NCBI GenBank assembly: GCA_022925895.1
Contig: JAKSYS010000452.1
Location: 1-51,590 of the forward strand
From: Fragilaria crotonensis
Lineage: Eukaryota; Bacillariophyta; Fragilariophyceae; Fragilariales; Fragilariaceae
DNA length: 51,590 nt
Reading direction: 5' to 3'
Shown: piece by piece, positions 41,001 through 51,590 of the stretch
Position numbering within the stretch: position 1 is the stretch's first letter
How the letters are laid out: each line of letters starts with the position of its first letter
Notes under the pieces: model-generated
The model's database searches: none
What the model was told of the DNA's origin: nothing
The model's input: the letters and a program-made list of their open reading frames with translations, nothing else
Translations under genes and position numbers: made by a program

Positions 41001-42101
41001 TCAAAATACTACTTTATTGGTACGCAAATTTTGGCAAACTATATACAATGGTTGAACATCGCCACTACTGGAGTATCTATACCGCTGACGTAGATTGAGG
41101 TGCAACCCTGTGATCATGAATGCCAGTGGTTTTCACAACTGTTTACCACGCTGGACGGCGCGTCTACGTTTCCTGGGTTGCGCCTCGTCTCAATCTTACA
41201 ATCATTAATTATGCGACTTGGGACAGTCGACAAGTACACTCCGAGGACCCCTGCTTTAAAGTTATGAGTTGCGACAAGTGACACGAATTCTTAGAACTTA
41301 GCCTTCGTATGATATGCATAGTGGATAATGGTACTCGAATCCAGACAAAGACTTCTCAGGAACCGCATCATTCGAATTCCAAGGCCAAATAGTTGTCACC
41401 CTCTATGAGAGTTCAATCTAATATCTGGAACAACAATGAACATTTGTTGTACTGTCAGCACTGTACGACCCCAACGAGAGAATTTAGTGTCGAAATCGTT
41501 TCTTCGAGACACTGGACAGATCAAAACGATGATAAACCTCTTTAATGCACGCCGAATACCATCAGGTGGGTCAAAATACTACAGTAGCACGTCATTTTTG
41601 GCAAACTTAGTGATCATAACTACTGGAGTATGCATGCTGCTGACGTAGGTTGAGATGCAACCCTGTGATCTTGAATGCAAGTTGTCACAACTGTTTCCCA
41701 CACTCGTCGTTGTGTCTAGTTTTACTGGGTCGCAGCTCCACACAATATCTTATAATCATGTATTATACGACTTGGGATAGTACTACCGGTAGTAGATTAT
41801 GCTTTTGATTTAGGAGACCTGCGACTATATGAGAAGGATCTCTAAAGCGCATGGCCTTCGTATGATTTGAAAAGTGGCACTCGAATTCTGACAACGATTT
41901 CTCAGGAACCACTTCATTCGAATTCCATGGCCGATTGTTTGTCACCCTCTATAGTAGTTCGGTGTTGATTGTTATATCTGGAACAAATGTGAACAATTGC
42001 TGCTCCACTGCCTGATGTCAACACATTCCGACCATCACCAGAGAACAAATGTGTCGAATTCGTGTTTTGGAAGACGCTGGACAAATTAGAAATGTCATGA
42101 G
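41001..42101. repeat. Diverged tandem duplication, about 570-bp period
   Basis: Unit 1 (41001-41530) and unit 2 (41571-42101) align throughout: for example TCAAAATACTAC at both starts, CAACCCTGTGATC, CTTCGTATGAT and GTCACCCTCTAT in each. Similarity is perhaps 70%. No long frame is shared, so it is probably non-coding. Confidence 0.8.
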
Positions 42102-42532
42102 TTCGTCGTTTTTTTGTTCGCTTTCGGGTTCGACGGGCAGAGTGGTTCTGTCCCGGAGCGCTACACTGGCATCTCGTGACTGGGACTTGTAGTACATGTC
42201 TACACAAATGCAAACATGTCTCATGCTTGTCCGAAAGGACTCTTACGTATAGTTCCATGTGGAACAGAAGTATATTTCCATGACTTCGCTGCGAGGTCGA
42301 AAAATGAAGTAAGGAATGCTCAGGAACACCAACATTTTTTCGAGCAACCCACGATCTGATGTCCACGAATTGAAGTGTCCGGTGCGATTCGAGACTTGCG
42401 ATTACGACACGACGAAGACGTCGTCACTAGCGATCGGGATGCCAGGAGGTAATCCTCTAACAAACCCAAGAACCTTCTAAGTTCTCGCAATAAATTTTGC
42501 ACTAGTGTTACATAGTGTAGATTCCTTTCTAT
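42102..42532. other. Intergenic
   Basis: 3' side of the helical-repeat gene and end of the tandem repeat; no gene supported. Confidence 0.4.
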
Positions 42533-43622
42533 TCATCCCTCCAGCTCCATTTGGAGCAGTCGCGTTTCTCGTTCCAACATCTCGTGTCGTGAGTGGCCTT
42601 CTTGTTGGGCTCGCAACGTAGCGGAGGTTGCCCCCATCTTGGCAACAAGTTGCTTGAGCCCTTTGCACTGGCAGACAGAGGTCAGACAACGCGCCGCTTG
42701 GTGAGCAGTATGCAAATCATTGTCGGTCAAGTCCGCGATCAATGTTCGAATCAACTCGTCCGATACCAGGTCTGCAGGATGGCTCAACGCCAAGGAGTTT
42801 GCCAATACTGTAAGGGCATCGCGGCGGAGCATAGTAGCAAATGAATCGTCTTCATCAGGTCGCATAAGGACAAGATTGATAATAATGGTCAATTGATCTC
42901 CGAGGGGTACATTTTCACTCAGCTTGACGAGATTCTGCACGCCCAATAGTTTAGAATCGACTCGGTTGCTCTTCAGTAAATCGAAGGAACGTTCCATCAC
43001 TTCGTCATTGACCTTTGTAGTTTCCTCGCGATTCCGAATAACATCAGGAACGGTAAATCGTTGCATACCACGACGACATGGTTCTTCCCTTTGGCAGCTC
43101 TCAAGACTGCCTTGGAACACTGATGAAAGGTGTAGGAACATCCAGTCCTTCGCTGAACCTCCACGATAAGTTGATGGTCGTCTTCAAAGAGCTTGATATA
43201 GAATTGAGTGTGGCAAGCAGTTTCCGCAACGGCTTTGTTCTAATCCACGAACAACAGCACCAGAGAGGTGAGTGAAATTGCATTGAAATTTTCCAAGTCG
43301 TGTGGAGTCCCATTAATTGCGTGAGGGATACTTACATCGTCAAAGCTCGCTGTGATCGACTGCGTTCGCAGGCACTCAGCGATGCGCTCTGCAATCTCAA
43401 GTGCGTCCGCATCTGGGATCGACACATGTGATCGCTCTAGCATGTATACCTCAGGAAGCTTGGGAACATTGCAAGGTTTCCACGAGCTTCCTGCGTGCGA
43501 TTTAATACTGGGTACCACGTACGATAGGCTCGAATGAGGCTTCCTGATTTGGAATTGAATTGCAAACTGCTTCGTGATGGAATTGATGGGGCCTCAGCTG
43601 ATCGTATCAGTACAGATCGCAT
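42533..43622 (-). CDS. Unknown protein with C-terminal ARM/HEAT-like repeats, two apparent frameshifts
   Basis: ATG at 43622; intron 43335-43240 (GTAAGT...TAG, phase 0). One base added near 43508 (AAA) and one near 43090 (GGG) gives 331 residues. The N-terminal half has VYMLERSHVSIPDADALEIA, ERIAECLRTQSITASFDD, then after the intron TQFYIKLFEDDHQLIVEVQR and RTGCSYTFHQCSKAVLRAAK, an alpha/beta domain of the KA1-like 'VEVQRR' type seen in uncharacterised diatom proteins. The second half has paired helices (SKLLGVQNLVKLSENVP, MLRRDALTVLANSLAL, DNDLHTAHQAARCLTSVC) like armadillo/HEAT repeats. No enzyme motif is visible, so a scaffold role is likely; the partner is unknown. Confidence 0.65.
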
Positions 43623-46600
43623 TTGTGGTACATCGGGGCGATATCATTGTTGTTTGGAATGGACATCGTGGATTCTTATTGAATTGTTTTCGAGAATATC
43701 GGCTTTTTTTTTTGTGTTGCTCCGGGGATGGACAACTGGTGCCCTTCTTCCGTTTCCTGGAAGTTCCCGTGGTTCGTATTCGTGAATTCCAAACTGACGT
43801 TCACTCGTACCAAACATCCTACTTCCGGGCTACTTTTGGAGTTGAGATTTGTCGTACAGTTTTCCGAGTACCAGGTACTTCAGTACTGCAGTGCTAGTAC
43901 GATGCACCTATGCCCGTACCTTGGGTTCACAACTGCGAGCTGCGAGCTGCGAGTGGATGGATGACGTAGCGGTACTGATGAGTATGGAGTACTCGTAGAC
44001 TCGTAGAACACCAATACTAGTTGTACACCATGACTACAGTACCGATTTTCTTGCCAGCAGCAGCCTTAAGATGAAAACCAGTAAAAATCGGTTAATAGCC
44101 CGAATGGTCTGTTGCGTGTCGTTGATGCGGATACCGGTACCTGGTAGATTAAGAAGGTGAAGGATTGATGATGAGAGATTGGAACCAGTTCAATCCATGA
44201 TTACAATGCACTAAATGAATGTTGTGATGGCCTCATTGTCTGTGATGCATGGCATGAGCTTGGTGGAATCCTCTGACTTCTCTCTTCCTGTGATTGGACA
44301 AGGGAGAAAGCAAAGCATAGGTGACAATTCTACTGTAGTAGATGTTAAACAATACATAAGGTTGGAGAGTCAGTCTGCTTAGTAAGTTGTTCCTTTACTC
44401 ATATCAAGAAGTCGGTTACATCTTTTAATAAATTTTCAAAAAATGACGAACAACCTGTTCACCAACCCAACCCAGAAATAAATTTCAGAACTCCCCATGA
44501 GCTCTCTTCATTCGACGTTCTGTTGCCTTCACTGTTGTTGTCCTGACAGTTGACAGTACAAGTACAGCAGTACCTTGTATCAACAACATAAAATATAAAT
44601 ATATGAGAACTTCGGTTTATACTGTAGAACTTGTAGAACTTGGAGTACTCCTCTATTCAAATACCACAGTACTCGAGTACACTTTAGTATAACAGTACTG
44701 GATGACTCCATTAGCCATGAGAAGCAGTAAAGACTCAACCGTAGTAGCTCTAAAATATTTATATCTGTCAGTATGTCAGTACACGTACGACATCTAGTAT
44801 TCCCCAGTCCACAGTACTGTAGTACGAATCAACTGGACTCGACTCTGTATAATTTCTCTGTGCGGTATGATATGTCGTATGGCTGGTTTCATCCTTTGGC
44901 TGAATATCGTAGCAACACGTACACTCAGTACTCTAAAAATTTATCTGGCGCAAAAGTTTTGGAATCAACCTCGTCGTTCGTCATAATTGTTACAATCCAT
45001 CCGTCATGGTAGGCGGTAGGCACAAAGCCGTAAACAAAGCCTGTATCAAAAGTTGACAGCTTTCATTTGTTGTAAATGCCTTGACACGGCGTTCGATTAG
45101 CGGAAGGGTGAGTTTTGTGCTTTAATCTGCCCTGTTTGTGCTCTCATGAATGATATGCGCCGACGTACCCTCTCGCTTGCCTGCCTTGAACACTTGCGGA
45201 GGACTGTCTCGGTTGTGAGAACTTCCCCTGCTTTTTGCATCTTTGACTAACGCCTTCAAATGTGTTCCTTTTTTATCGAAATCGATGCCTTTTTTCTCTA
45301 CTGGCACTAGGGAAGGTGCAGCGTTGTCGGTCACATGCTGCGGCATCGGCATTTCGACTCGTACCCTTCGGAAGACCTTCAGCGACTTGAACACCATCAT
45401 TGGAACTGACTTTTTGAAGGCGATGATTGCCATGGCTGAAGTTCTTAACACTGACTTCCTTGTTTTGAAGGCCTTTTGCAGCCAGCACGACCCTAATCTT
45501 GATGGTGCAGCAGCAAAGTGAAGCGACTTACACCTGATGTCATATGCAACAACAAACTGAGCAACGTTTCCTGACTAATCTCTGACCTCATGACTATGAT
45601 GACTATCATGAAGTATGCCTTTCATGAGATGCCATACTTGGCTCAATACCGCAAGCTCCGCAACGGTCATTGACTCCTATTGCCGGGTTGTGTATTGCTG
45701 TCTGTCATTGCAAGCCCTGCTACGTACCAGCTGAGTCAAACCATGTTGCCGGCGAACCCTACATTCTGGAGTGCAAGAGGAACGTTCAAAATCAGATGAT
45801 GAAGGTTCCAGCCTTTGAAAGCTCCAAGTACTCTGACGTTGCCGAGGATGGACACTAGATGAATGAATTTCCAGCAAAGCAATGTCGTGGATGATTTCAA
45901 GCTGACCATGAGTATATGCCCACTTCATCAACGTCTGCTTTCTATCAAACTCCTTTTTGTGGTGGAATCTTTTGTGGTCAAAAGTTATGCCACTGCATAC
46001 AACCTATTGAGGCAGGAGAGGACCACAAATGACAATCGCATGTAATATTAAACACAACGAGTGAAATAGTAGTGAAGCAGAGCACTTTTTGGTTCACTAA
46101 TACCGTTCATTTTATTCAGATGCTTCAAGCTGGGATGATGAGAACTCCAAATAGCGGGTAGCAGCCTTTCCTTATGTTTCAAGTGCGAGACTGAGTATAA
46201 CTCCGCACCTGATAGCTGATAGTCATAGTCAGGTAGTGTTTATGGTCGAGCAACTTTCTGAAGACCCCTGCTGAGGAATTCAGCTACGTTGTTGCATGCA
46301 ATCTGCTGGGTATGGGATACACACTTCTTGTTGGCTTTGGAAATGAATCACTTCAGGGGACGTATCCACGCCAATTGGCGTCCGGAAATGCATTCTGTAG
46401 AGCGAGAGGCGAACGTTTACAGCCATCATCGGAAGGACATCAGCAGTGGGTTCATTATGGCCGATCAGCCGGACCTTTCAGTTCAGGGGCCTAACCAACT
46501 TGATAAACGAGCTCTGAGTTCAAAAAGGTCCGGCTGATGAGGACTGGAAGACGATCAAATCGTCATTGCAATCTCATGGTCTCAAGATCGTTTTTTTGTG

Positions 46601-46912
46601 TGGTGCCACTCGTGTTGTTCGGAGGCGCGAGGATGCCGGATCGCATTTCACTCCATGACGTCAATGGATTTTGTACCATTCCTACACAACTTGTACTATA
46701 TGTAGTTTCTTGATGAAACCAGCCATACGGAGGAGAAGTACTGAGTGAGTGTAGCTACTCCGAATCCTAAAACGTTAAATGTCGGCAATCGCTAAAAAAG
46801 AATGCCTCCAAACTGATGGTGACACCCGAACCCAAGGAATGCTGATTTGCGTTGGATGAAAACGAGGGTATAACTACTGTACTCATAAGGTTCCTTCATC
46901 TGTGTATGGAGC
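43623..46912. other. Long intergenic region, GTAC-rich
   Basis: 3.3 kb with no supported gene. Dense GTAC motifs at 43855-44050 and 44555-44835. A diverged repeat near 44210-44310 is shared with 16660-16760. Open frames at 45243-45521 and 45670-45858 have no recognisable domain; 45660-46050 has a coding-like look (LLFVVESFVVKSYATAYNLL) possibly from an old transposase. Confidence 0.5.
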
Positions 46913-48458
46913 ATGACATCTCTTTTCAACTTCCCATGCTGCTACGACACGGCGATTGTGTCCCTTCGCTCTGACGACGATGAGAATGACACGACAACGA
47001 AAGAAACGTTTGCTCAACCTCCAAGCACAATAGACGCTGTTCTAGGGTACGTTCAAAATCTGGATACTCCGTGTACACCACATTGGGATCTGTATGACCA
47101 GCCTTAGACTCATTTGGTATGTTTCCCCTTTAGTTGGACTCTGGATGCAGCGGCTCGTGGAACAGTCATTATGGGAGGGGCTGTCTTCATCTCGACTGCT
47201 CTGTTAAAACTCGCGAGGGAGGCCGCAGGCTGTGTTGAGGAGAAGAATGCACAGGTCGAGTCTATGGCATGAGACCGTCTTCATTGTTGACGAATATTGT
47301 CACAATCGTTGGAATCCTGAGTGCAGCATCCATGCCGTTGGTGGGGCTATTATTGATCACACTACATACCGGCGGCAGGTTGGACGCGCATCGGCGTCAA
47401 TACTGACGACCCTTATTCTTGTGCAAGTGATACTACTGAAGCGCTTGTGGTTTGGAGCTGCTATCATCCAAATTTTTCTTGCGTTCACTTATTTCATTCA
47501 TTTGTGTGCATTGTATGCATACCTACCAGAACTGACGAACGATTCGAACCAACTTATCAAATATACTGGATGTTTCATTGCTTCTCAATATGCTTCGAGC
47601 GTTGTGTTTCTGCTTGTGATGGTGGTTCTGCTGGAAGTTTTCAATGTTGCCGACGTACTGACATCATCTTGGATATCTCAGTCTCTTGTCTTTGGCGTGT
47701 GTACACTGTTCTTTGGGTACGCGTGGACCCTCCTCTTTCCAGATCGGCCCGCGGCGCAGCAAGTGCCTGAAGGACAATCAATCCTGACGGCAGGCTTTAA
47801 CAAACTGTACGCCACGTCGCAAACAATCTGGTCGCATCATGACGCAATCAAATGGTTTCTCATTTCTGTGGCATTTGCCGAATCAGCTACTGCAGCATTT
47901 TCGTCCATTGCCATCACCTACATGACCGATCACCTTCATTTCTCGTCGACCGAGAATGGCATTGCAATTCTACTTTTGTTGTTATTCGGAATACCTGGTA
48001 CCAGAGTCGCCTCCATGTTTACCAATCGCTTCAATCCAATTCGTAGCTTGCAGCTCTGTCTCTTGCTTTGGATCGTGACAACGGCTGCTGCAAGCCTCGT
48101 ACTGCACGGGCAAGGTCAGCAATTGTCAGCCTACTGTTTCGCAGCGATATGGGGTCTTTCCACGGGGTGGGTGTATCCAACGGAAAAGGTGTTGTACTGC
48201 ACAATAATTCCCAAGGGCCAAGAAGCGGAACTGATGGGAGTCTACATTTGTGCTTGTCAAATCTTGTCGTGGTTGCCGCCCCTGGTCTTTACTATTATGA
48301 ACGAATCGGGCATTTCAATGAGAATTGGGCTATTGACGCTCAATGCCTACTTTCTTATAAGTTTTGTCATTCTCTTTTCGTTGGAGACTACCAGGCAGCC
48401 CTGGAGCACGCACAAGTTGCGGACTTGGATCGAAACCATGAACAACGAGCAGAAGTAG
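46913..48458 (+). CDS. Atg22/UMF1-like major facilitator transporter, two apparent frameshifts
   Basis: Vacuolar-effluxer-type MFS protein. Exon 1 46913-47046, intron 47047-47133 (GTACGT...TAG, 87 bp), exon 2 47134-48458. The splice joins AVL|GWTLDAAARGTV, the start of helix 1. Within exon 2 one base added near 47250 (AA) and one near 47346 (GGGG) restore VYGMRPSSLLTNIVTIVGIL, SAASMPLVG and AIIDHTTYRRQVG, the family's helix 2-loop. The total is 486 residues with about 11-12 helices and a short Lys-rich tail. Atg22 exports amino acids from the vacuole after autophagy; UMF1 relatives are uncharacterised. The long frame from 47232 alone would wrongly omit the first helix. Confidence 0.75.
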
Positions 48459-51400
48459 CGGAAGGTGCTCCCATGTCCGACTATCAAAGCCTCCAACATT
48501 AGCCAAGCCCGATCGCCTAGCTTATTCTTTGGTTTATTTTTCGTTTTATCACTTTGGGATGATACGTCGAATACAAGCCATCGAAGAATACTTGGAAGGT
48601 CTGGTATGCTAGCGTATCGTCGCCCATTTCCGGTCACGATGCTGCATACTGTCTACGATGGAGCCTGGTAATTACTCTCAAGAGATCGCCCATCCTTTTG
48701 AAGTACAATTTAGTTTATACAAACAGCTATTGTCCTTGGAAACGTCTGGCTTTTTTCTGGCGAATACAACAAGTTCAGTCCACTTCCAAGTGTTTTATGC
48801 AGCAGTAACCTTCAAGCACGCTTCGCATGCGAAGAATGGTATACCACAATGAAGGTCACAGCAGAGTGAGAAAAGGACTCTAATCTTAGGGAGTGATGTA
48901 CTTGGCTTCAACAACTACCGTAGTTATGTCTACTCGTTTTCCTGCCAAGTATTCTACGTTGATTACTTGGCTCTTTTCTTGGCACAACAAGGGTATAATA
49001 CGCTGGGAGGATTCAATTGTGAAGCAAGAAGAATACATTTTCATGACAGGTAATGATTTGCTCCGCCTGTTGTGGGTGGTTGAATTCGTATAGGGGTTTC
49101 CACAAACTGCATACTGTCGAAAATTCGACATCAAAACTTAGAGTAAATTGAACAGGATTTGAAACACCAAATCATGCAAACTCACGCAAACGCATTTGCT
49201 AACCCCTGTGTGCGAGTGAATCACTCATGGACTCATGGAACATAAATGGACATAATTTGCGTAAGCCCAGAAGGGTGTTTTCATTATGCATGAATATACA
49301 ATTGTGTCCATATGCCCATCTCAACGTTTTGAAGTATGAGCTGAAAAACTATATCAGCCTACAAATGCATTAACAAAACATGTCTGCAAATGTTGATCAG
49401 ACATCCATAATGGCGATGGGCAGATACACATAATATTAACATGCAAACACATCTAATTCAAGAGCATGAATGCCGTTGCAGTGAGAAAGGTCTGGACTTT
49501 GTAATGAGAGAGAACAATAAGAATCTCAAACATAGATACATGCAACCTACATCTCAGGAGGTCTCCAAGGCAAACAACCATGGTCTACTATATGAATCTG
49601 CATCTAAGGGATCCGAGGAATTAGACGTCGTGTAGAATGATCTGGAAGAGGAACAGACGGACTTTGAAGGAGAAGAGCTACATTCTCGTAGAATCCGCCA
49701 AAAAGCATTAATGATACTACATACAAGAGCTTGTTAAACCATGAAATGAGACGGCAAGGCATTACCACGAACTTGTTGTCATTTAGTCATCAAAATGTTC
49801 CAAACAATGCAGAACCCTTCTGTCCATAGCTCAATAAATACTACATTTGACAAGGAATCTTATTGAAACTTATGCTTAGTTGGACTGTTTTGGATACCCA
49901 TAGGTACAAAGCTGCATACAGTGACTGCTGGAATGATGTTGTGAAAAAGTAACTGAGTAGAGTAAAACGGTTGAAAACGATGAACTTAGCCATTGATGAT
50001 GGTATGCTACGATGCCCTTAGTCAAGCAGCCATCAATTTTATACATCTGAACCTTGAATTGCAGAAAAAACCTACTACTCTTAGCACGCATGCAATGGTT
50101 CGACAATCATTCACACATGTGGAAGCAACAACCTGTGCATGCAACGGTTTGGCAGTCATCTAAATATGGTGTGGAACAACCTGTGCAATGAAAACTGAAC
50201 AAAATAAGAAACAAATGAGGTGTATGAATAACTGTGTGTTACACGGGTAATGCGCTTGTTTTGTTTATACATGGAATCCAAAACTCAGTATCCTTCAATG
50301 ATGAGAGCTCATGTTTCCCGTAGCATCTGTATTGCATGTAGAAGTCCAATACTTGGCCATTTGTTTAACAGTAAATTCCTTTTCCCAGATCATCAAGACC
50401 ATTTGTGTTCTGTGCCTTGCAGTGCCCATCAAGACTGCCGATGTGTTTGCCCTGAGAATGGAATCCATCTGTCATCATTGAGGAAGAACTTAAAATCTAC
50501 TGGGCGTCCTTCTCCTGTGTGGTATTATCTCTGACGTTGTATTCGTCAGCATTGTCTAGTAATACTGTGCCAGACAATTCATGGTGTACAGACAACAGGA
50601 GTACTTGACAAGTTCACAAGATAAGGACCATCCTTGTTGATGGGAAAACTAAGATTTTTCCTTCTTCTGATCCATTAGTGCTGTCACTCCTCAATGTTCA
50701 GGTTGGATTTGTTACTTAGCTAGTACCTAACAGAGCATCGTCGATTCAGCACTTCACATTGCCCCTATTCTTGATTTCCTGTTGCATGTTAACTAGTATG
50801 CATTGCAGTGACAAAGATCATGTGGCCTACAATCTTCAATTGTCATTGCTGTCAGGAATAATGCTATCTTTATCTTCTACAACAATGCAATGCCACATTT
50901 GGATTGGAACCCAGTTGCTTTTCCAGTATCTCACAGTCTGCTGGCAATGATTGCTGGTTATTTACAAACTTGTTATTTCAAGACACAAATCATTGTCTCA
51001 CCCAATGCATTGCCTGTCTCTACAGACATGGACCTTGCAGTGTGCACTGCTTCATCATTTGTGTTCATGAATGTTGAGGACCCTCACTCCATCGTTTCTC
51101 TTGTTCACGTTCATTTAACTTTTGGATGTACGAAAAGCTTGAAAATGTTGTCATACAGAGATGCGAAAGGACGATGACATTTCAGCGGATTCTGATTGGC
51201 GCAAGTGCATTTTACTGGTCATTATCTCTGACTGACCCCTCCCCCCCAAAAAGCTAGTGGGGGATAATGGGGAGAAATGACACTGCGACTAGACTCCGTG
51301 GTCCCGTCGTATGCATACGCTTGAGCTTTAAGTAGCACTTCCAATCGTGCATGACATTTTGGCTCGTGAGCAACCTGTAATTTGATAAGCCCTAACCATG

Positions 51401-51590
51401 TATTTGTCATAATTCCATGGCAAATCCGAACTCACCCTTTGCGTGCTAACATCTCCATCTGCTTCCTGCGCCTTGTGCCACTGTGGGGAGAGGCCGACGC
51501 GACATAAGAAAATATAGGATCCTTGTGAGATCCTGTTTGGGCTTGCATGACGCATGTATAATGCAGGACTCGTCATGGAGCATTCACTTA
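48459..51590. other. Intergenic, AT-rich, no gene supported
   Basis: 3.1 kb to the window end. Short frames at 50250-50534 (Cys-rich, with CRSPI and CSVPCSAHQDCRC) and 50890-51177 have neither recognisable domains nor good starts. A C-rich run lies near 51237-51247. A minus frame at 51328-51576 may enter a gene beyond the window, but I cannot support it. Confidence 0.4.

Noticed and set aside
45243-45521. 92-residue plus-strand open frame as a gene
   Set aside because: All three minus-strand frames are also long here, and no domain or start context supports any of them.
47232-48458. A 408-residue transporter starting at 47232
   Set aside because: This start gives an out-of-family N-terminus (HRSSLWHETV...). 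The family helix 1-2 sequence is recovered only through exon 1, the intron and two one-base repairs.
50250-51177. Cys-rich open frames near the right end as a zinc-finger gene
   Set aside because: Cys spacing does not match a known finger, frames are short and interrupted, and no start or splice signals fit.
1-51590. CRISPR arrays, bacterial operons, phage or integron structures
   Set aside because: The window has spliced eukaryotic genes; no regularly spaced direct repeats with unique spacers were seen.
1-51590. tRNA and rRNA genes
   Set aside because: I scanned by eye for T-loop (GTTCGA) contexts and found none with pairing arms; a covariance-model scan would settle it.

Overview
This is nuclear DNA from a eukaryotic alga, most likely a (pennate) diatom. 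Introns are short (76-112 bp) with GT-AG ends. Genes sit on both strands with no operon logic. Two predicted proteins carry the diatom plastid-import signature: a signal peptide cleaved just before a Phe. The mobile DNA (Ty1/copia-like, PIF/Harbinger-like and IS630/Tc1-like) is also of a kind known from diatoms. I cannot name the species.

Layout. 0-19 kb is gene-rich: an AAA-type ATPase with a helical repeat tail (-), a probable plastid METTL16/RlmF-type RNA methyltransferase (-), an ASH2-like SPRY protein (-), a UCH deubiquitinase (+), a CCCH-finger DECD-box RNA helicase (-), an O-fucosyltransferase-like glycosyltransferase (+), and an SLC35B-type transporter (-). 19.7-25.4 kb is a transposon graveyard: a Harbinger-like pair of convergent genes directly abuts a copia element that has lost its reverse transcriptase. 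25.8-27.0 kb is a decayed piece of GCN1. 27.2-31.3 kb holds two unknown membrane proteins, a small KEOPS/Pcc1-like gene, and a duplicated broken end of the fucosyltransferase gene. 31.6-37.7 kb holds a casein kinase 2 alpha gene without its first exon, abutting a half transposase. Next to it is a complete IS630/Tc1-type element with perfect 20-bp terminal inverted repeats and TA target duplications. 37.9-43.6 kb holds a plastid-targeted unknown protein, a non-autonomous element with 40-bp inverted ends, a diverged 570-bp tandem duplication, and a helical-repeat protein of unknown role. The last 8 kb has one clear gene, an Atg22-like transporter, in otherwise empty sequence.

Two themes matter most. 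First, six host genes contain eleven reading-frame breaks, and every one is a shift of the same sign that one missing base would repair, usually beside a short homopolymer. The repaired lengths all come out as whole codons. This points to systematic base loss in the assembly rather than eleven independent mutations, so these genes should not be called pseudogenes without checking. Second, one segment carrying the convergent 3' ends of the fucosyltransferase and Pcc1 genes exists twice (14.4-15.2 and 28.7-29.6 kb). The fucosyltransferase survives only in the first copy and Pcc1 only in the second.

I found no convincing previously undescribed multi-gene system. The unusual items are the reciprocal gene-end duplication, the apparently plastid-targeted METTL16/RlmF enzyme, the intact-ended IS630 element, and dense GTAC-rich patches in the spaces between genes.
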